From positions 8,142,734-8,206,733 of the forward strand of contig JADWOT020000004.1 of NCBI GenBank assembly GCA_036345935.2: DNA of 64,000 nucleotides, given 5' to 3'. Below are positions 1 through 10,752 of this stretch, in pieces. Below the pieces are notes generated by a model. It was given only the letters and a program-made list of their open reading frames with translations. It was not told the DNA's origin and did no database searches. Within the stretch, counting starts at the first letter, position 1, and every line of letters begins with the position of its first letter. The DNA comes from Taenia hydatigena (taxonomy: Eukaryota; Platyhelminthes; Cestoda; Cyclophyllidea; Taeniidae). The position numbers and the translations under genes were made by a program.

Positions 1-191
1 GATGTCCTCTTTTGTCTTCAGGGGAAGGCAAATGCTGCGAAAACTGCAGTACCTATAGATGTAGCTGTAGCCCATTTGCTTCAGGATGTGTAGAACTGCT
101 CTTGCTTTGTTGGGTGGCAGATAATTGTTGGCTGCACAGGTGATGGGTGCATTTTGAAGTAGATTGCCTACTGTTGGAGGTGTCATGAGTC
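1..191 (-). CDS. 5' exon of unrecognised protein, running off the window
   Basis: On the minus strand an ATG at 186-184 opens 62 codons without a stop to the window edge. A pyrimidine-rich acceptor (CTCCTCCTAAG, AG at 193-192) lies five bases before the ATG, consistent with cis- or trans-splicing next to the start. The peptide begins MTPPTVGNLL and has a mixed, globular-looking composition with a Tyr/Cys-rich stretch (GYSYIYRYCSF). I do not recognise the family. The mirror copy at 19842-19967 keeps the first 41 codons but then hits TAG through a small insertion and substitutions, so only the left copy looks intact. The remainder lies outside the window. Confidence 0.45.
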
Positions 192-2358
192 CTTAGGAGG
201 AGTGGCATGCTGTGACTTAGCCTTAAGAATGGCTTTAGAAGGTGCAGAGTGTGTAACTAGTGGGTAATTGGGTCGGTGGGTGTGAAGCAGAAAGGGGGAT
301 GTTTGTGTGGGAAAGAAGATAAGATGCCTCCAACCGCTCTGCACATGGGCATGTATGCTAAGTAGGCGAGAAGGGAGGCAAGACTCTACGCTGCTTGATT
401 AATCTCATATCACCATCTCCCCTGCAATGCGTTCCAAATGGTAGTTGTGTTGTCATTCCATCACGCGGCTCCCTTGGGCAGACGTGGTAGCTATTGCCAC
501 CACAGGGCAACTATGCGGAGTTGAATGAAACGCTGATGGAACATACAGACGGGATGGAGATTATTGTGGGAGATTGGTTTGTCGAACGCCTTTCAATAAC
601 ATCTGCTGGTGTGTCTGCAGTCGTTTGTATCTTACACCTTTGCCAAGTTATGCTGGACTGTTGGCCTGCATGTTCTGATGTAGGCATGTGGTGGAAATAT
701 CAAATCAGAAATAACATGAAATGTTCTTTATGTCAGACTTGTCACGATGGAAATGAAATGAAGGTATTCGCTATGAGATCATTAATTGTTTTTCAGTGTC
801 CAAAATTTGTTTTGGCAAGGATAACGATAGTTTCGCTTCAAAATTAGCCTCATTATTTGTGTGGTAGAGCTTCGCGCAAGTTACTTCTCAAATAAATACG
901 TGACATTGTATTGTTGCATAATATGGCGACACGTAAATGTAATCTACGGGGCCTAGAGAAAACAAACTCGTTCGAGCTATCTAAGAATGAGGTAATGTTA
1001 CCTCGTAATGCTGCATTGTGGAGAGGTTTTGCCTCACAAGGCGACAACGGCGACGACCATGAGAACGTCGTAAAACCACGCTGATAGGTCTCGATGGCAA
1101 AGGAAAAGTAGTTGACAAAAAGCAAATAGGTCTCAAGAATAGGGATGCTACAACACAGCAATAAGTTGTTCTTTGTTGTGGAACACTAACTGGAAAGCGG
1201 TTGGACAATTTCAATGTGTGCAACAAATGTGATGTAGCGTTGCAAGACTTCATTAAAAGCGAAAGAGGGCATAATACTTAAATAGAATGTATATACATTC
1301 AGCAAGCAGAGTGTAGAGACCGGTGGCGTGGTCCAAAGGCCAGTTCGCCCGTTTGGAGCAACATGGTCACCCAAGTCACCGTAGCCGGAACCGGCAATCA
1401 AACAAACAGCGCATTAACTTTGAGGTATTGCAGAGAAATCAGAATGCAGTAAATAAAAAGCGTAAGAATTAGAAATGCGGAAACAATAGAAGAAATTAGG
1501 CATGCGTGTGCAAAGGGTGAAAATCCTCTTTTCATAGAATACTATACACAAGGATTGGGTGGCTATCATCAGGTTAAGAAGATGAATTGAAGATAAATAT
1601 GAATGACACATAACATTGTAGGGAGAAAGGGGAACAATGAAGTTTATTTGTTTCGCTCGTGGGGGGTTTAATATGTTTGAATGGAGGGAGGAAAGAGGGA
1701 GAAGGAATAAGGTGGGGAGGAAATTAAGCCATATAATTATACATTGCTGCGACACCATCGTTTTCCCACTTTCCTGACTGCACTGCAGTTGCTAACCTTG
1801 TTTGATGTTAAAATGCGCTAATTTCTGCAAGTCGCGAGGTTCCTACGACACATTCAACATTGCTGTACCGCATGGAGATGGGATGGTGCAGACTAGTTCA
1901 GCTAATTTGAAACAAGTGGTCAATAATGAAAAAGAATAACTACTGGAAAAGAACTCATTGAGTTGTTGCTAGAAGATGACGCGACTCAGCTGTAATAAAA
2001 CACCCTCACTCACTCACTGCCATCGCTTGTTTTCGTACACTTCGCTCCCACCAACTTGCCCGCAAAGGCCTGGCACGTCGGAGGCATTTGTCTTTAGCCT
2101 TGGCACAGCCGAGCCAATGGCAGATGAATGCGAGGAGAAAAAACAGATGGGTTAGAGTCAGTCACGATCTCACGCTTTGCGAATACAGAGCTCATGCTGA
2201 TCATGTGAGGAATGATTTGCGTATACCATGCAAGATCCTCCATAGGTGTCTCGATGGGCTTTTGCTATCGTCCAAACTTAGTGCACACTTCCGAACGTGG
2301 TCGAATAAATTGACGCAGTTAATTCTTCTACCGCTGAGCAAATCATGCAATTGAACTA
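192..2358. other. Arm sequence without supported gene
   Basis: Outer part of the left arm (mirror 17670-19841). Several 60-120 codon frames occur on both strands, but differences between the arms in these frames are mostly amino-acid-changing and no frame has matching splice sites. I see no gene, RNA or promoter I can support here. Confidence 0.5.
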
Positions 2359-3498
2359 CAATGACTCTGCTTGAAAAAGCCATTGCTCAATTAATCAAAT
2401 TGAAAAGACTTTAGTTCACTTATCGGAAGCATATAACTCCCCACAGAGCGAGTAATAATGTCACTCATGAAGAGAACCACAGTGCTAACAATGAGAGGCC
2501 TCATGTATTGGCACGATTGTGGCGACTGTGTGCAACACCTTATGGCAGATATGGAGGTTCATCAAAAGGACAGCCCTACCAATAAGGCAATGACTCAAAG
2601 TAGAAGTTACTCCTTCAACTGGACCATCTTAAGTTCAACGAGAACTATTTTTTACCACTTTATCATTCTATCATACGGCTACCAACCACCGTCTCGCATG
2701 TGTGACACATCTAACCACTTCTTCCTCCCTTCCTTCTTTCCTTCTTTCCTTCCTCCCTTCCTTCCTTTCTTCCGTCCCTCCTTTCTCTTTCCTTCTCTTC
2801 TTCGAAAAGCAAGCCTGCTGTCCCACCGGTGTAACATGTGTTGGTTCTTTCATTACCACCACCATCGAAAATGCACATACTGGCTATGCTGCATAAATGC
2901 CTCCAACACTCACACCCGTCTTCCCGTCACACGCAGCAACAGAAACCCACTACTCAAGTCATTTGAGTAACACTTATTCCACTCGCATTTCTAGCTCACT
3001 GGCATTGTGAGGCGACAGTACAGCCTCATCGTTGTGGGTGGTTGCTATCACTTCCACAAGCGCATTCAACGCACCTACACCTCACCTACACCACAAAGCA
3101 GCACATCTTTCCAGTCGTGCCAGTAATAATTTTCATCATTAGCCTCCACCATGCACCACAATCCAGCGTGAAGGCAGTGTAGTCACCAGACGCAAATGGT
3201 GAGGTTATCGATTGAATCCATTGATCGTGTCACACACTCAAACATACCGCTACGACAATGTTTGCAGATCGGTTGTATGCAGAAATGCTCTTTCTGTTGA
3301 TCTACATTTCAGTTTGGTTTTTCGGTCACTTTGGTTTTTTCCGTTTGCAATTTTTCTTTCTCGCGTGGACCTTCGTAGACATGGCGCAAGCAGTGTCGAC
3401 GAGGAGAGGTAGGTGCTCGCCCTTACACACACCTCTACTAACCTCAATGTCATGCAGGTTGCCAAAGACGCCAACAGGTTGTCTCTCACAAAGCACTT
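2359..3498. repeat. Duplicon A, left-arm copy
   Basis: This segment recurs at 16530-17669 (right arm, inverted), and at 25062-26113 as a third full-length diverged copy. Partial copies lie at 24641-24901, 27455-27972 and about 59566-59815. It contains a conserved-looking frame beginning MSLMKRTTVLTM, a CTTCC pyrimidine tract (2722-2810) of variable length, and at its right end the first exon and intron of the 3381-4212 gene. The frame at 2458 is open in four copies, but its changes are mainly replacement changes and the 24641 copy has a stop, so I do not call it a gene. Confidence 0.85.
2722..2810. repeat. CTTCC/CTTT pyrimidine tract
   Basis: Imperfect polypyrimidine run of CCTT, CTTT and CTCC units inside duplicon A. 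The same tract at 17218-17306 (complement), 25690-25745 and 59660-59730 differs in length and composition, as expected for a simple repeat. Confidence 0.85.
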
Positions 3499-4212
3499 CA
3501 GACAGATGTTCATGTGGAAGAAGAGCGGGTGGAGCAAGTGGAGCAGACAGAGCAAGTGGATGGGATGGAAAACTCGACTGGCGCATCTGATGTGAAGCTG
3601 GTGAGATTCCAGCAGATACTGCAGTTCTTCGCCTCGCCTTTAAGTCATTCGGTGCGGAGGCGGCAGCGACGGTCGGCAGAAACGGAAGGAGATACCGGCG
3701 CCGCAGACACGACCTACGGTGTTACCGACCTTCCGGATGAGTACGAATGGAGGGAAGAAGGAGGAGGTGTTAGTGTGGATAGCGCAAAGGGCCTTTGCGC
3801 TGAAAGGAGGAGGAGGAGGAGGATGAGAAGACGGATGGAGACAAAGGGCCGTTCGAAGAGGGACGAGGACGGGCAGCAGGAAGAGGATGAGGAGGAGGTG
3901 TGGATGGGGCCGGAGGAGCGGGTGGAGCGTGAGCGGGAGCAGGCGCAGGTGCGGGATGGGCAGCGCGAGGAGAACGAGCAGGAGGAGGACGGGAGAATGG
4001 AGAAGGAGGTGAAGAAGGAGGAGGCGCACAATGTCATCATGGAGAGCGGTCACCACGTACACGGCAAAGCAAAGAAGACGCGCAGCGGCAGGTGGCGTCG
4101 GCTCTTCACCAACTCAATCGGTGGACTCGCGTGGCACCAACAACACAAGGGACCACCTCACCAACACCCACACCGACACCGACAGCGGTTTACAGACTCC
4201 ATGATGCATTGA
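3381..4212 (+). CDS. 260-aa Glu/Arg-rich protein, two exons (left arm copy)
   Basis: Model: join of 3381-3408 and 3458-4212, 783 bases including stop. Exon 1 is ATG plus nine codons (MAQAVSTRR and one base), with an AG two bases before the ATG region (CTTCGTAG). The 49-nt intron has donor GTAGGT, a perfect CTACTAAC branch motif (3435-3442) and acceptor ATGCAG; phase 1 joins in frame with the long exon. The protein starts MAQAVSTRRGCQRRQQ, contains HKALQTDVHVEE (an LC8-binding-like K-x-x-QT motif, inference), then a charged Glu/Arg-rich region and a His/Gln-rich tail. The diverged paralogue at 4530-5147 preserves GCQR, HKA-QT, VHVEE, SDVKL and EKEVK in this same frame, which supports the reading frame. 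Unrecognised family; probably low-complexity or nuclear, but function unknown. Confidence 0.6.
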
Positions 4213-4529
4213 TGATGGAGCAAATTGTGCTCCTTGCCTACGACCAATTCACACAAAGTCAAGTTGGTGAGAGCATTGTCCTTCCTGTTAATGCAGCAGC
4301 ATCTGCACTATGAGCAGCAGCAGGAGAAGGAGGAGGAGAAGGGCGTTGTTGTTGTCGTTGTTGTGGTTGTTAGGGACACTGTAGTTGTCACGGTTGGCTC
4401 AGCAGCAGTAGCAGCAGCAGCAGGAGGTAGATGACGATGATGACCTCTACCCATGCCAAGAGCGAAGGACTTCCGTTCGTCCGTCCGTCCGTCCGTCTCT
4501 CTTACCTTCCTATTTTTTTCTCTCCTTTT
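4213..4529. other. Simple-repeat-rich gap between convergent paralogues
   Basis: Contains GCA and GGA runs near 4314-4345, GTT/GTC runs near 4345-4372, AGC runs near 4400-4425, and CCGT tandem units at 4477-4497. It separates the stop codons of the plus-strand gene and its minus-strand paralogue. No gene seen. Confidence 0.6.
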
Positions 4530-5147
4530 TCATTTAGTGTTCGGTTGAGATGTCCCGGTGCCAACAATGTCTCGCCCATGTCCACCGTCAGAGTCGACAA
4601 TTGTGCCCCTGCTACCATCGCCGATGCCGTTGTTCACCGCCATGCGTGATGTCTCCTCGTTCTTCACTTCTTTCTCCGTTCCGATGCCTCCCCTCTCTCT
4701 CTCTCTCTCTCTCCCTCCCTCCCTGCCTCCCTTCCCTCTCCCTGTTCCCCTCCCTCCCCGCCTTCCTTCCTTCACTCCTTCCTTCCTTCCTTTCTCCCTT
4801 CCTCTTCTTCCTCGAGTAGCTGCTTGTCTTCCACCGTCGCCCTTCCTTCTTTCGTATTCACATCTCACCCCTCCGCTTCCTCCCATTCGCATTCATCCGG
4901 ACCTTCGGTCGTGCCGTGGACGTCTGCTGCTGATGCGTCGGCTCCTTCCATTTCGCCACCGTCAGCGACGACTTGCAGTATCCGTTGCAATCCACCTAAC
5001 TTCACATCAGATGCGACTGCTTGCGAGTTCTCCTTCCGCCCACACTGCCTACCCTGCCCATTCTGTCCCACTTCCCCTTCTTCCACATGAACATTCGTAG
5101 TCTGAGGTGCTTTGTGTCAGACAGCTTCTTGGCTTCTTTGGCAACCC
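4530..5147 (-). pseudogene. Broken paralogue of the 3381-4212 gene (left arm)
   Basis: Read on the minus strand, this segment aligns with exon 2 of the 3381-4212 gene. Shared peptides are GCQR, HKA-QT, NVHVEE, ASDVKL, RILQ, DE-EWEE and EKEVK-EE. It carries an in-frame TGA near the start (after QEAV) and a frame change around 4870-4890. A GGAA/GAGA expansion at 4690-4810 replaces part of the acidic region. No match to the 49-nt intron or exon 1 is visible upstream. The two paralogues are convergent, tail to tail. The same defects are present in the right-arm copy, so they predate or were homogenised across the palindrome. Confidence 0.55.
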
Positions 5148-5214
5148 ACATACCACCTTTCTTATTTTTGTTCTTCTTCTTGTTTCTTCAAATACATCTC
5201 CTTTGTTCTTTAGA

Positions 5215-5390
5215 GGAAGGCCTTATCTCACTGATCACTTAGTAGACGGCAGGATGGCGGTGATGCCACAGAATCCACCTTACTGTCGGTTTGGGTTCAC
5301 TCTTCACCGGCCACTTCGAAGCATTCAATACCACATCCCGACTCTGTCTTATGGTCGTTGAGTTGTGTGACACCATCTCCTTCACATTAT
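5215..5390 (-). repeat. Short repeat R175, left-arm copy
   Basis: About 175 bp present three times: here (minus orientation), in the right arm at 14636-14815, and in the spacer at 10571-10752. Read on the minus strand it has an open frame ending in WILWHHRHPAVY then TAA. The three copies differ by several replacement changes and one or two synonymous ones, so coding status is unclear. Confidence 0.8.
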
Positions 5391-8300
5391 AATAAGACAT
5401 TCACTTCATCAGTTGTGTATTTATGATAGAATAGATAAAAGAATTTTAATCCACTTGCTCTTTAATTTGGCACGGTAACACACACACACACACACCGAGA
5501 GTGTGTCAATTCATGCACAATGACGCCTGGGTGGTTGGAGGAAGAGGAGTGGAAATAATAGAAGACGCAGGCCACGTGAATTCAGAAGTAAACGCAAAGC
5601 ATCAAAATGCAACTGAACAGTTGCTCAAGTAATAAATAAGTACCTCATTATTTGATTGAACTAACCATAGCTAATTCGCTTAAATGCTACGAAGACGACG
5701 ATGGCGTCGATGGTGCAGCATCCAGGCATAATGTAGGCACCCAGTGCAGTTGCAAAGTGACAGAATCGCATTTCCTACCCAATGCTACTAATATGTGCGT
5801 CAGCAAATGACAAGTGTCGCCTCCCTCCTTACCGCCTCACTAACAATGTGGGGTATGTACCACCACAACCACCACCACCATCATCACCACCACCTCCTCC
5901 TCCTTATGTGGCTGCCACCTCCTTATGCAGCCGCCGCCACTAGAACGCAAGCCAGACCCTGGCTTTACTACCACTACTGCTACTACTACTACTACTCAGC
6001 AAAGAGAAATGGTGGGCCATCGAGTTGGTAAAGCTCCACCTACCGAGCGCCGTTTCAGTAGTATTGACATCCTACATCAAGATTCAAACGTCGAAATTGG
6101 CAGGATGACGCGTGGAATGATGCGCTTTTCACTGCATGTGCCCTCCTCTACCCCATATCCTCTTCTCTTCCTCCTTCCTCCCCTTCACAGACAGCCGAAC
6201 ACTCTACACAAGGCAGAGCTGAATTCAACACTTCCCCTCTCAATCAAATTCTACACCATTTGTTTGCGCATACCCCACCATTTACCCATTGTCATGAGGC
6301 CACGTTACTAAGTAAACCAGCAAGTTCCACTCCAGTCGCTGTGAACCCTGCTGCCAGAGGTAACACTTACGCAAAACACGCTTCATCTGCTTAGCAGCAA
6401 TCCTTATCACCACACCCAGCAGTAGTGCCTGTTTCGCCTATACAATTACGCTAACTGCATTCACTTCTTCTAATCAACTGACCTCCCCTCCTCCTCCTCC
6501 TCCTCCTTTTCAAATACCACACAACACAACTTTCCCTCACCACCTTTATTGCTTTCAATACATAGGATATTCTGGATAGCCATGACTTGGTGATATGAAA
6601 CACATGCCACGCCTGTATGTGCAACGTAACAAGAAGAGTGGTCACGGTGCAACGCGTTACGAACGCATCTTCAGCAGGTCCAATCAACTTGTGAAACTGC
6701 AAACGCATTGGTTAACACCATATTCCTCGAGGAGGACAAATCAATTAACCTATCCTGTGCATGCAAGTACCACAATAACACCATGGACAGACACACGAAA
6801 TAACCAGCATCTATGCTCCTACCTTACCTTTCACTTTGGGAGCTCTTCCGCTTCTACTGCAATGGCGCCAAATCGGTGGTCCTTCTCAACCATTCATCCA
6901 CTGTGGACATGCCACAAACTAACGTCCTCCACTCTTAACACTGTCCTGAGTCGCGAATGGCAAGGCATCCATTCCCCAACAATCGTTAAACCAAAATCAT
7001 TGGTAAAACGACCCACTTGAATGGGAAGAGAAGCAAAACAACACAACACTCAGCCGAATGCACAAGCCAGGCATTCATTTACGACCTTAACCGACCTTAG
7101 TTGCGTAGATATTCGAACTATAAAAAGTCATTAGAAACCATCAAATTCGCCACAAAGTCAGCTGAGTTATTCGAAAAAGCTTTTTGATACACCTAGAAAT
7201 GTCAACAATGTTACAAAATACATGTCTAAAGGCAATTGAAATTTTCTATAGAAGCGACACATTAAAATTTAAATGCTGTTATGCGGACCACATTTACTTT
7301 GCGCTGTTACACCTCTTGATTAACATCTATGCTTTGATCGACTGTTGCGATTCATTTCCATATGTCTCACTCGTGCAAAATTCCTAAATTCTTTTATTTG
7401 TGTGTTTCTACTTTAAATTTTGTGTTTGTTACGAAACTGCTCTAGTTTGTGTTAGTTGATGCATCATCGAAAACACATATACATTAAAAGTTTGATTGTT
7501 TTACCGAACGAACTGTGACCTGACTGGTCATGTTTGTACGTGGCTCGCGTAAGTGCTGCCTGTTCAGGCGACCGTTGTTTCGGATTAGTGAGCCTTTATT
7601 TAGCGTCAGAAGTTGGAAATCTTGTAAGCATTTGGTGCATTTTGGTTAGTTTTGGTGGTTTTGTTGTCAATAGGCATTTCAAATGTCGACTTTCTTCTTC
7701 TACACAGGTACTTGCTGGAGTAAACGCAAAGGCCTCTTAATGTGACTGTTGAGACGTTTACTAAGGTACAATTTAGCTACATGACACTATAAGTGATAAA
7801 TTATGACCGTTTTAGCATTGTGTGAGGCTGTGTTTTTTGTATTAATGACGTTGGAGTTTGATTGGTGGGGTGAAATTTGGTTGAGAGGAGTTATAATCCT
7901 ACCGAGTGCTTGGCAATTACTTGCTTGGTGCTTTCTTGCGATCGAGCACCCACTACATGCATACTTCTGTACTTACATTTCTTCTTTTCTTATCACTCTT
8001 TATGTTAAACTAATCGTTTCAAAAATAGCTGCAGTCGCTGTCAATACTTTGTTTTCCATTCGCATTGCCTAATCGCGTTGATGCTTTCACTACACGATCC
8101 TTCTTGCGAATAAGTGGGATTGTTTTGGCTGTTTTTAAGTGGTTAGTCACTTTATCAAGAATGAGTTTTGATTAATGCGGTGGGGTTTGTTGAAAAGACT
8201 TGTGAGGGGTTTTAGCGTTGTTCATTATTTCCTTGCTAGTATTCACCTTGTTTATAAATTTTACTGTCCATTTTCTTTTTCCGTTTTCATGCTAGAATAG

Positions 8301-8604
8301 ACGTTGAAGAAGAGGAAGAGGAAGAAGAAGGAGAAGGAGATGGAGATGAAGCTGTAGCAATGAGCGTGAATCTCGCCTTTGCTATGAATTCGCGCATTCC
8401 CTAGGTAAGATTGGATTGAGTTGTTGGTGCCTTTTGTGGGTGCAGTAAGAGAATCGATGTGCGTTGTTCTTATGTTGGGTGGAAAGGTGCTTTTCCTGTT
8501 TACCTGTGTGGTGAAAGGTGCGCTATTGTCATCAGTTTGATATGCGTGCTCTTGGAGCAGCAGCGCGTAGAGATGGCGGAGGACTGGGGGCGTGACGAGG
8601 GTAA
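5391..8604. other. Arm interior, no firmly supported gene
   Basis: Mirror of 11433-14635. Contains a CA repeat (5472-5494), a CAC-rich tract (5862-5892) and a CCT run (6485-6508). A plus-strand frame at 5925-6311 (begins MQPPPLERKP after a TATGCAG acceptor) might be an exon but both other frames are also open and proline- or histidine-rich. An 89-codon hydrophobic frame from a true ATG at 7803 is identical in both arms, which is uninformative because the arms are near-identical here. The part 7000-8280 is AT-rich compared with the rest. Confidence 0.4.
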
Positions 8605-8849
8605 TTAGTTGTGTTGATGTGATCCTTGCTGCGGAAGGTGTTGTGTAGAGGGCCTCGGTGATGGTTTGATCGTAGGTTTTTTCAGCTTTGAGGGAACGAG
8701 TTGGTGTCTGAGTGAGTGTGTGGAGTGGAGTGGAGGGAGTGAGTGGGTGAGTGAGGTAGACGCGGCAGCAGGTGTGGGGGGGGTAGTGGAAAGCTTTGGC
8801 ATCACTACGCAGACTGTACTTTGTAGCAGTCGTAAGTATTTGATTGCGG
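8605..8849 (-). CDS. Conserved small basic/Pro-rich protein, left copy (terminal exon)
   Basis: Minus-strand exon matching 11188-11432 on the plus strand. Shared peptides are KYLRLLQSTVCVVMPKL and HQLVPSKLKKPTIKPSPRP, ending SHQHN then TAA. In the last 33 codons the two copies differ by seven substitutions: six synonymous third-position changes and one Lys/Arg change. CGA/AGA at KYLR is also synonymous, and the microsatellite between the blocks varies only by multiples of three. A splice acceptor (GCACCACAG at 8858-8850) gives the same phase as the right copy. Alternatively the ORF may simply start at ATG 8898. The 5' end lies in the unique spacer, so promoter and first exon differ from the right copy. 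Family unknown. Confidence 0.55.
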
Positions 8850-9250
8850 CTGTGGTGCACTGCTTGGATGGATTGGCGGTGGTCGCTTGTGCTGGCATGA
8901 AGGTAGGGTGTGGCTCTGCTGGTCCGTGCTTTGCGCTAGGCGAGGGAGTGGAGAAGCATCTCCGTCTTACAACTCTTTTTCAATGTTGCAGGTGCAATGG
9001 TTCGGAATGCTTGGAAGGCGAAGGAAGGATTGTGATACTGCACGGCACAGACGGTTGGTGGACGCAGCTACATGGATTGAAGCGGCGACTCAATCGTTCT
9101 ATTCTCTGCCTCCTCCACAGAGCTTTGCTTCTGCCTGTGTTGGTGCGTATGCCTGGACATCACTGACGGGGACATTCATTCATTCATTCATCCAACGATG
9201 GCTATCGCAACAACAGCAGTTTCATCAGTCGTTTTGGGCTGCCCAACTGG
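8848..9250 (+). CDS. Candidate two-exon segment in the spacer
   Basis: Possible exon ending AAG at 8902 with donor GTAGGG, an 89-nt intron, acceptor TGTTGCAG at 8991, and a second exon 8992-9250 ending at donor GTAAGT. The exon starts VQWFGMLGRRRK and includes FYSLPPPQS and AYAWTSLTG, then a Gln-rich stretch. A degenerate tandem copy at 9665-9925 preserves FY-SLPP-QS, SA and YAWTS-T in the same frame, with indels in multiples of three. Overlap with the minus-strand gene start near 8850-8898 is a difficulty. Unrecognised protein. Confidence 0.35.
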
Positions 9251-9664
9251 GTAAGTGGCCAATGTTGAATTTTTGTATCAGAAACGACTTGGGTTTGCGG
9301 TTGAACTAACCAGTAAGAAGGTTTGGACGCATTGAAAGGTGTGGATTTTATTCTTGCCAGCTGTAATCACGGAGAAAAGGATTCTGGTTCCTTGCAAATG
9401 CGAAAGCCTAACTTGGCGTTAGAAAAAGGCGGATGGGTGAGCACGTTTGGTAGACTGTGGCCTTCACTTCAAAAGTCGTTGGATGAGGAAGTGTGGCGAT
9501 TAGGTGTTGTTTGGAGCGATGGAGTCAGTCCTTCTACCCACGTGGTGCATGTTTTTGTCACTGTATAGCACGATAGGCGGTAAGTGGGGACTGTTTTGTT
9601 AGTTTGTGGGATTGTTTGTGCCTTGAACGACGTTGGGAGTGTGCTTAATGGGGGGGACAGTGGG

Positions 9665-9925
9665 GTTGGGGTATACTGCTTGGGTAGACTGGCGGTGGTC
9701 CCTCGTGTTAGTGTTGATTTGTGCTTTGCTGTTAGGAAGAGGGGGCATTTCCATCTTAAAACTCTTTGTCAATATTCTAGGTACCTGAAGGACGGGGATT
9801 TGGAGAGTTGTCGACGGTGCTAGTTCAACCTTTCTATGCTTCGCTTCCTCCACAGAGCCCCACTTCTGCGACTGCAGCTGCTGCTGCTACTGCCACGTAT
9901 GCGTGGACATCACCGACCGACGATG
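9665..9925 (+). pseudogene. Degenerate tandem copy of the spacer exon
   Basis: Repeats 8848-9165 at lower identity. It keeps a CTTGGGTAGACTGGCGG segment, an intron-like end (CAATATTCTAG) and the frame with PFYASLPPQSP and TYAWTSPTDD, plus an Ala run from GCT/GCA repeats. The donor corresponding to 8903 is missing, so it is probably not spliced the same way. Confidence 0.4.
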
Positions 9926-10570
9926 CGATGGGATGTGGGTGGCTTAACAGCAAGTGCTATGTGCAATAACATCGGCCTGAGTGTTGAACTTGCTCTTAAA
10001 TAACAATCTCCCTTTTGAGTCCTTTGCTGAATTTCATTTGAAGATTGTTGGGACTTCTCTGACCGGTTTTGGAAGGTTGTGGTGGACTATTTTTTGTGGT
10101 TGCACAGTCAACAGCGTGGGATCAAAGCTTGACGAGAGGACGACCCGAACTTTGATAGATTGGCAACCATCAGGGCAGCAAACCCTCACTGAGTGAGGTG
10201 ACAGAGAATAAGGCAGTTCATGCAGAAGAGTTCGGCCACTTGATTAATTTGAAGGGATCTTGTCAGTTGAAATTTCCATCGAAAGTGATATTGGTTGGTG
10301 GGTTGTTAAGAAGTAGTGAGTGAATTAGTTGGGGATGCAAGGAGTTGCGCCACTTGTGACCCTGTTAAGAGAAGTCAGTTGCTGTGCCATCACCTAGTTG
10401 CTCGACCTCCTTCATCATTTGCTTGGATGCATGGATGTCAAGTGGGCATAAACAGACCACAGTGGGCTTCTTTCCATCCCATCAACCATCGCTTCTTCCT
10501 CGTCATTCATCAAGAATGACTTAAACGGTGAGCACTTTATGTGGAGGAGAGAGCTGCCTGGAAACGAAGG

Positions 10571-10752
10571 GTCTTGTTATAATGTGAAGGAGATGGCGTC
10601 ACACAACTCAACGACCATAAGACAGAGTCGGGATGTGGTATTGAATGCTTCGAAGTGGTCGGTGAAGAGTGAGCTCAAACCGACAGTAAGGTGGATTCTG
10701 TGGCATCGCAGCCATCCTGCCGCCTACTAAGTGATAAGTGAGATAAGGCCGT
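10571..10752 (+). repeat. Short repeat R175, spacer copy
   Basis: Nearly identical to 14636-14815 in the right arm (same orientation) and to the reverse complement of 5215-5390 in the left arm. It is isolated: flanking spacer sequence does not match the flanks in the arms. An open frame through it ends HRSHPAAY then TAA. Confidence 0.85.

Larger units (their letters stand above)
1..8842. repeat. Left arm of giant inverted repeat
   Basis: The reverse complement of this segment is found at 11192-20070. Paired coordinates sum to about 20028-20071 along the whole length, the drift coming from small indels. Base 1 pairs with 20070, so the arm runs off the window and its outer end is unknown. The inner end is sharp: homology stops at 8842, pairing with 11192. 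Long frames are identical between arms, for example 170 codons at 2458-2970 against 17058-17570 and 232 codons at 3514-4212 against 15816-16514. Microsatellite lengths differ (fewer CCT units at 13530 than at 6485), and divergence is visibly higher in the outer 500 bp and inner 550 bp. Confidence 0.97.

Noticed and set aside
2458..2970. 170-codon frame starting MSLMKRTTVL as a gene family
   Set aside because: Open in four copies but interrupted in the 24.6 kb copy, changes are mostly replacements, and it runs into a simple repeat. Kept as repeat, not gene.
3640..4062. Minus-strand Leu/Ser/Pro-rich frames opposite the Glu/Arg-rich exon
   Set aside because: Antisense shadows of GAG/AGG-rich coding sequence; only the plus-strand frame joins to a start exon through the 49-nt intron.
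4558..5100. Long Pro/Leu/Ser-rich plus-strand frames opposite the broken paralogue
   Set aside because: They arise from the complement of GGAA/GAGA repeats; the minus-strand frame is the one that matches the 3381-4212 gene.
7803..8072. 89-codon hydrophobic frame with ATG, identical in both arms
   Set aside because: Arm identity is near complete here, so conservation is uninformative; T-rich sequence often yields hydrophobic frames.
8261..8860. 199-codon minus-strand frame through the left-arm boundary
   Set aside because: The right-arm copy has two stops in this frame and the substitutions fall at its first codon positions; the overlapping frame with silent changes is the coding one.
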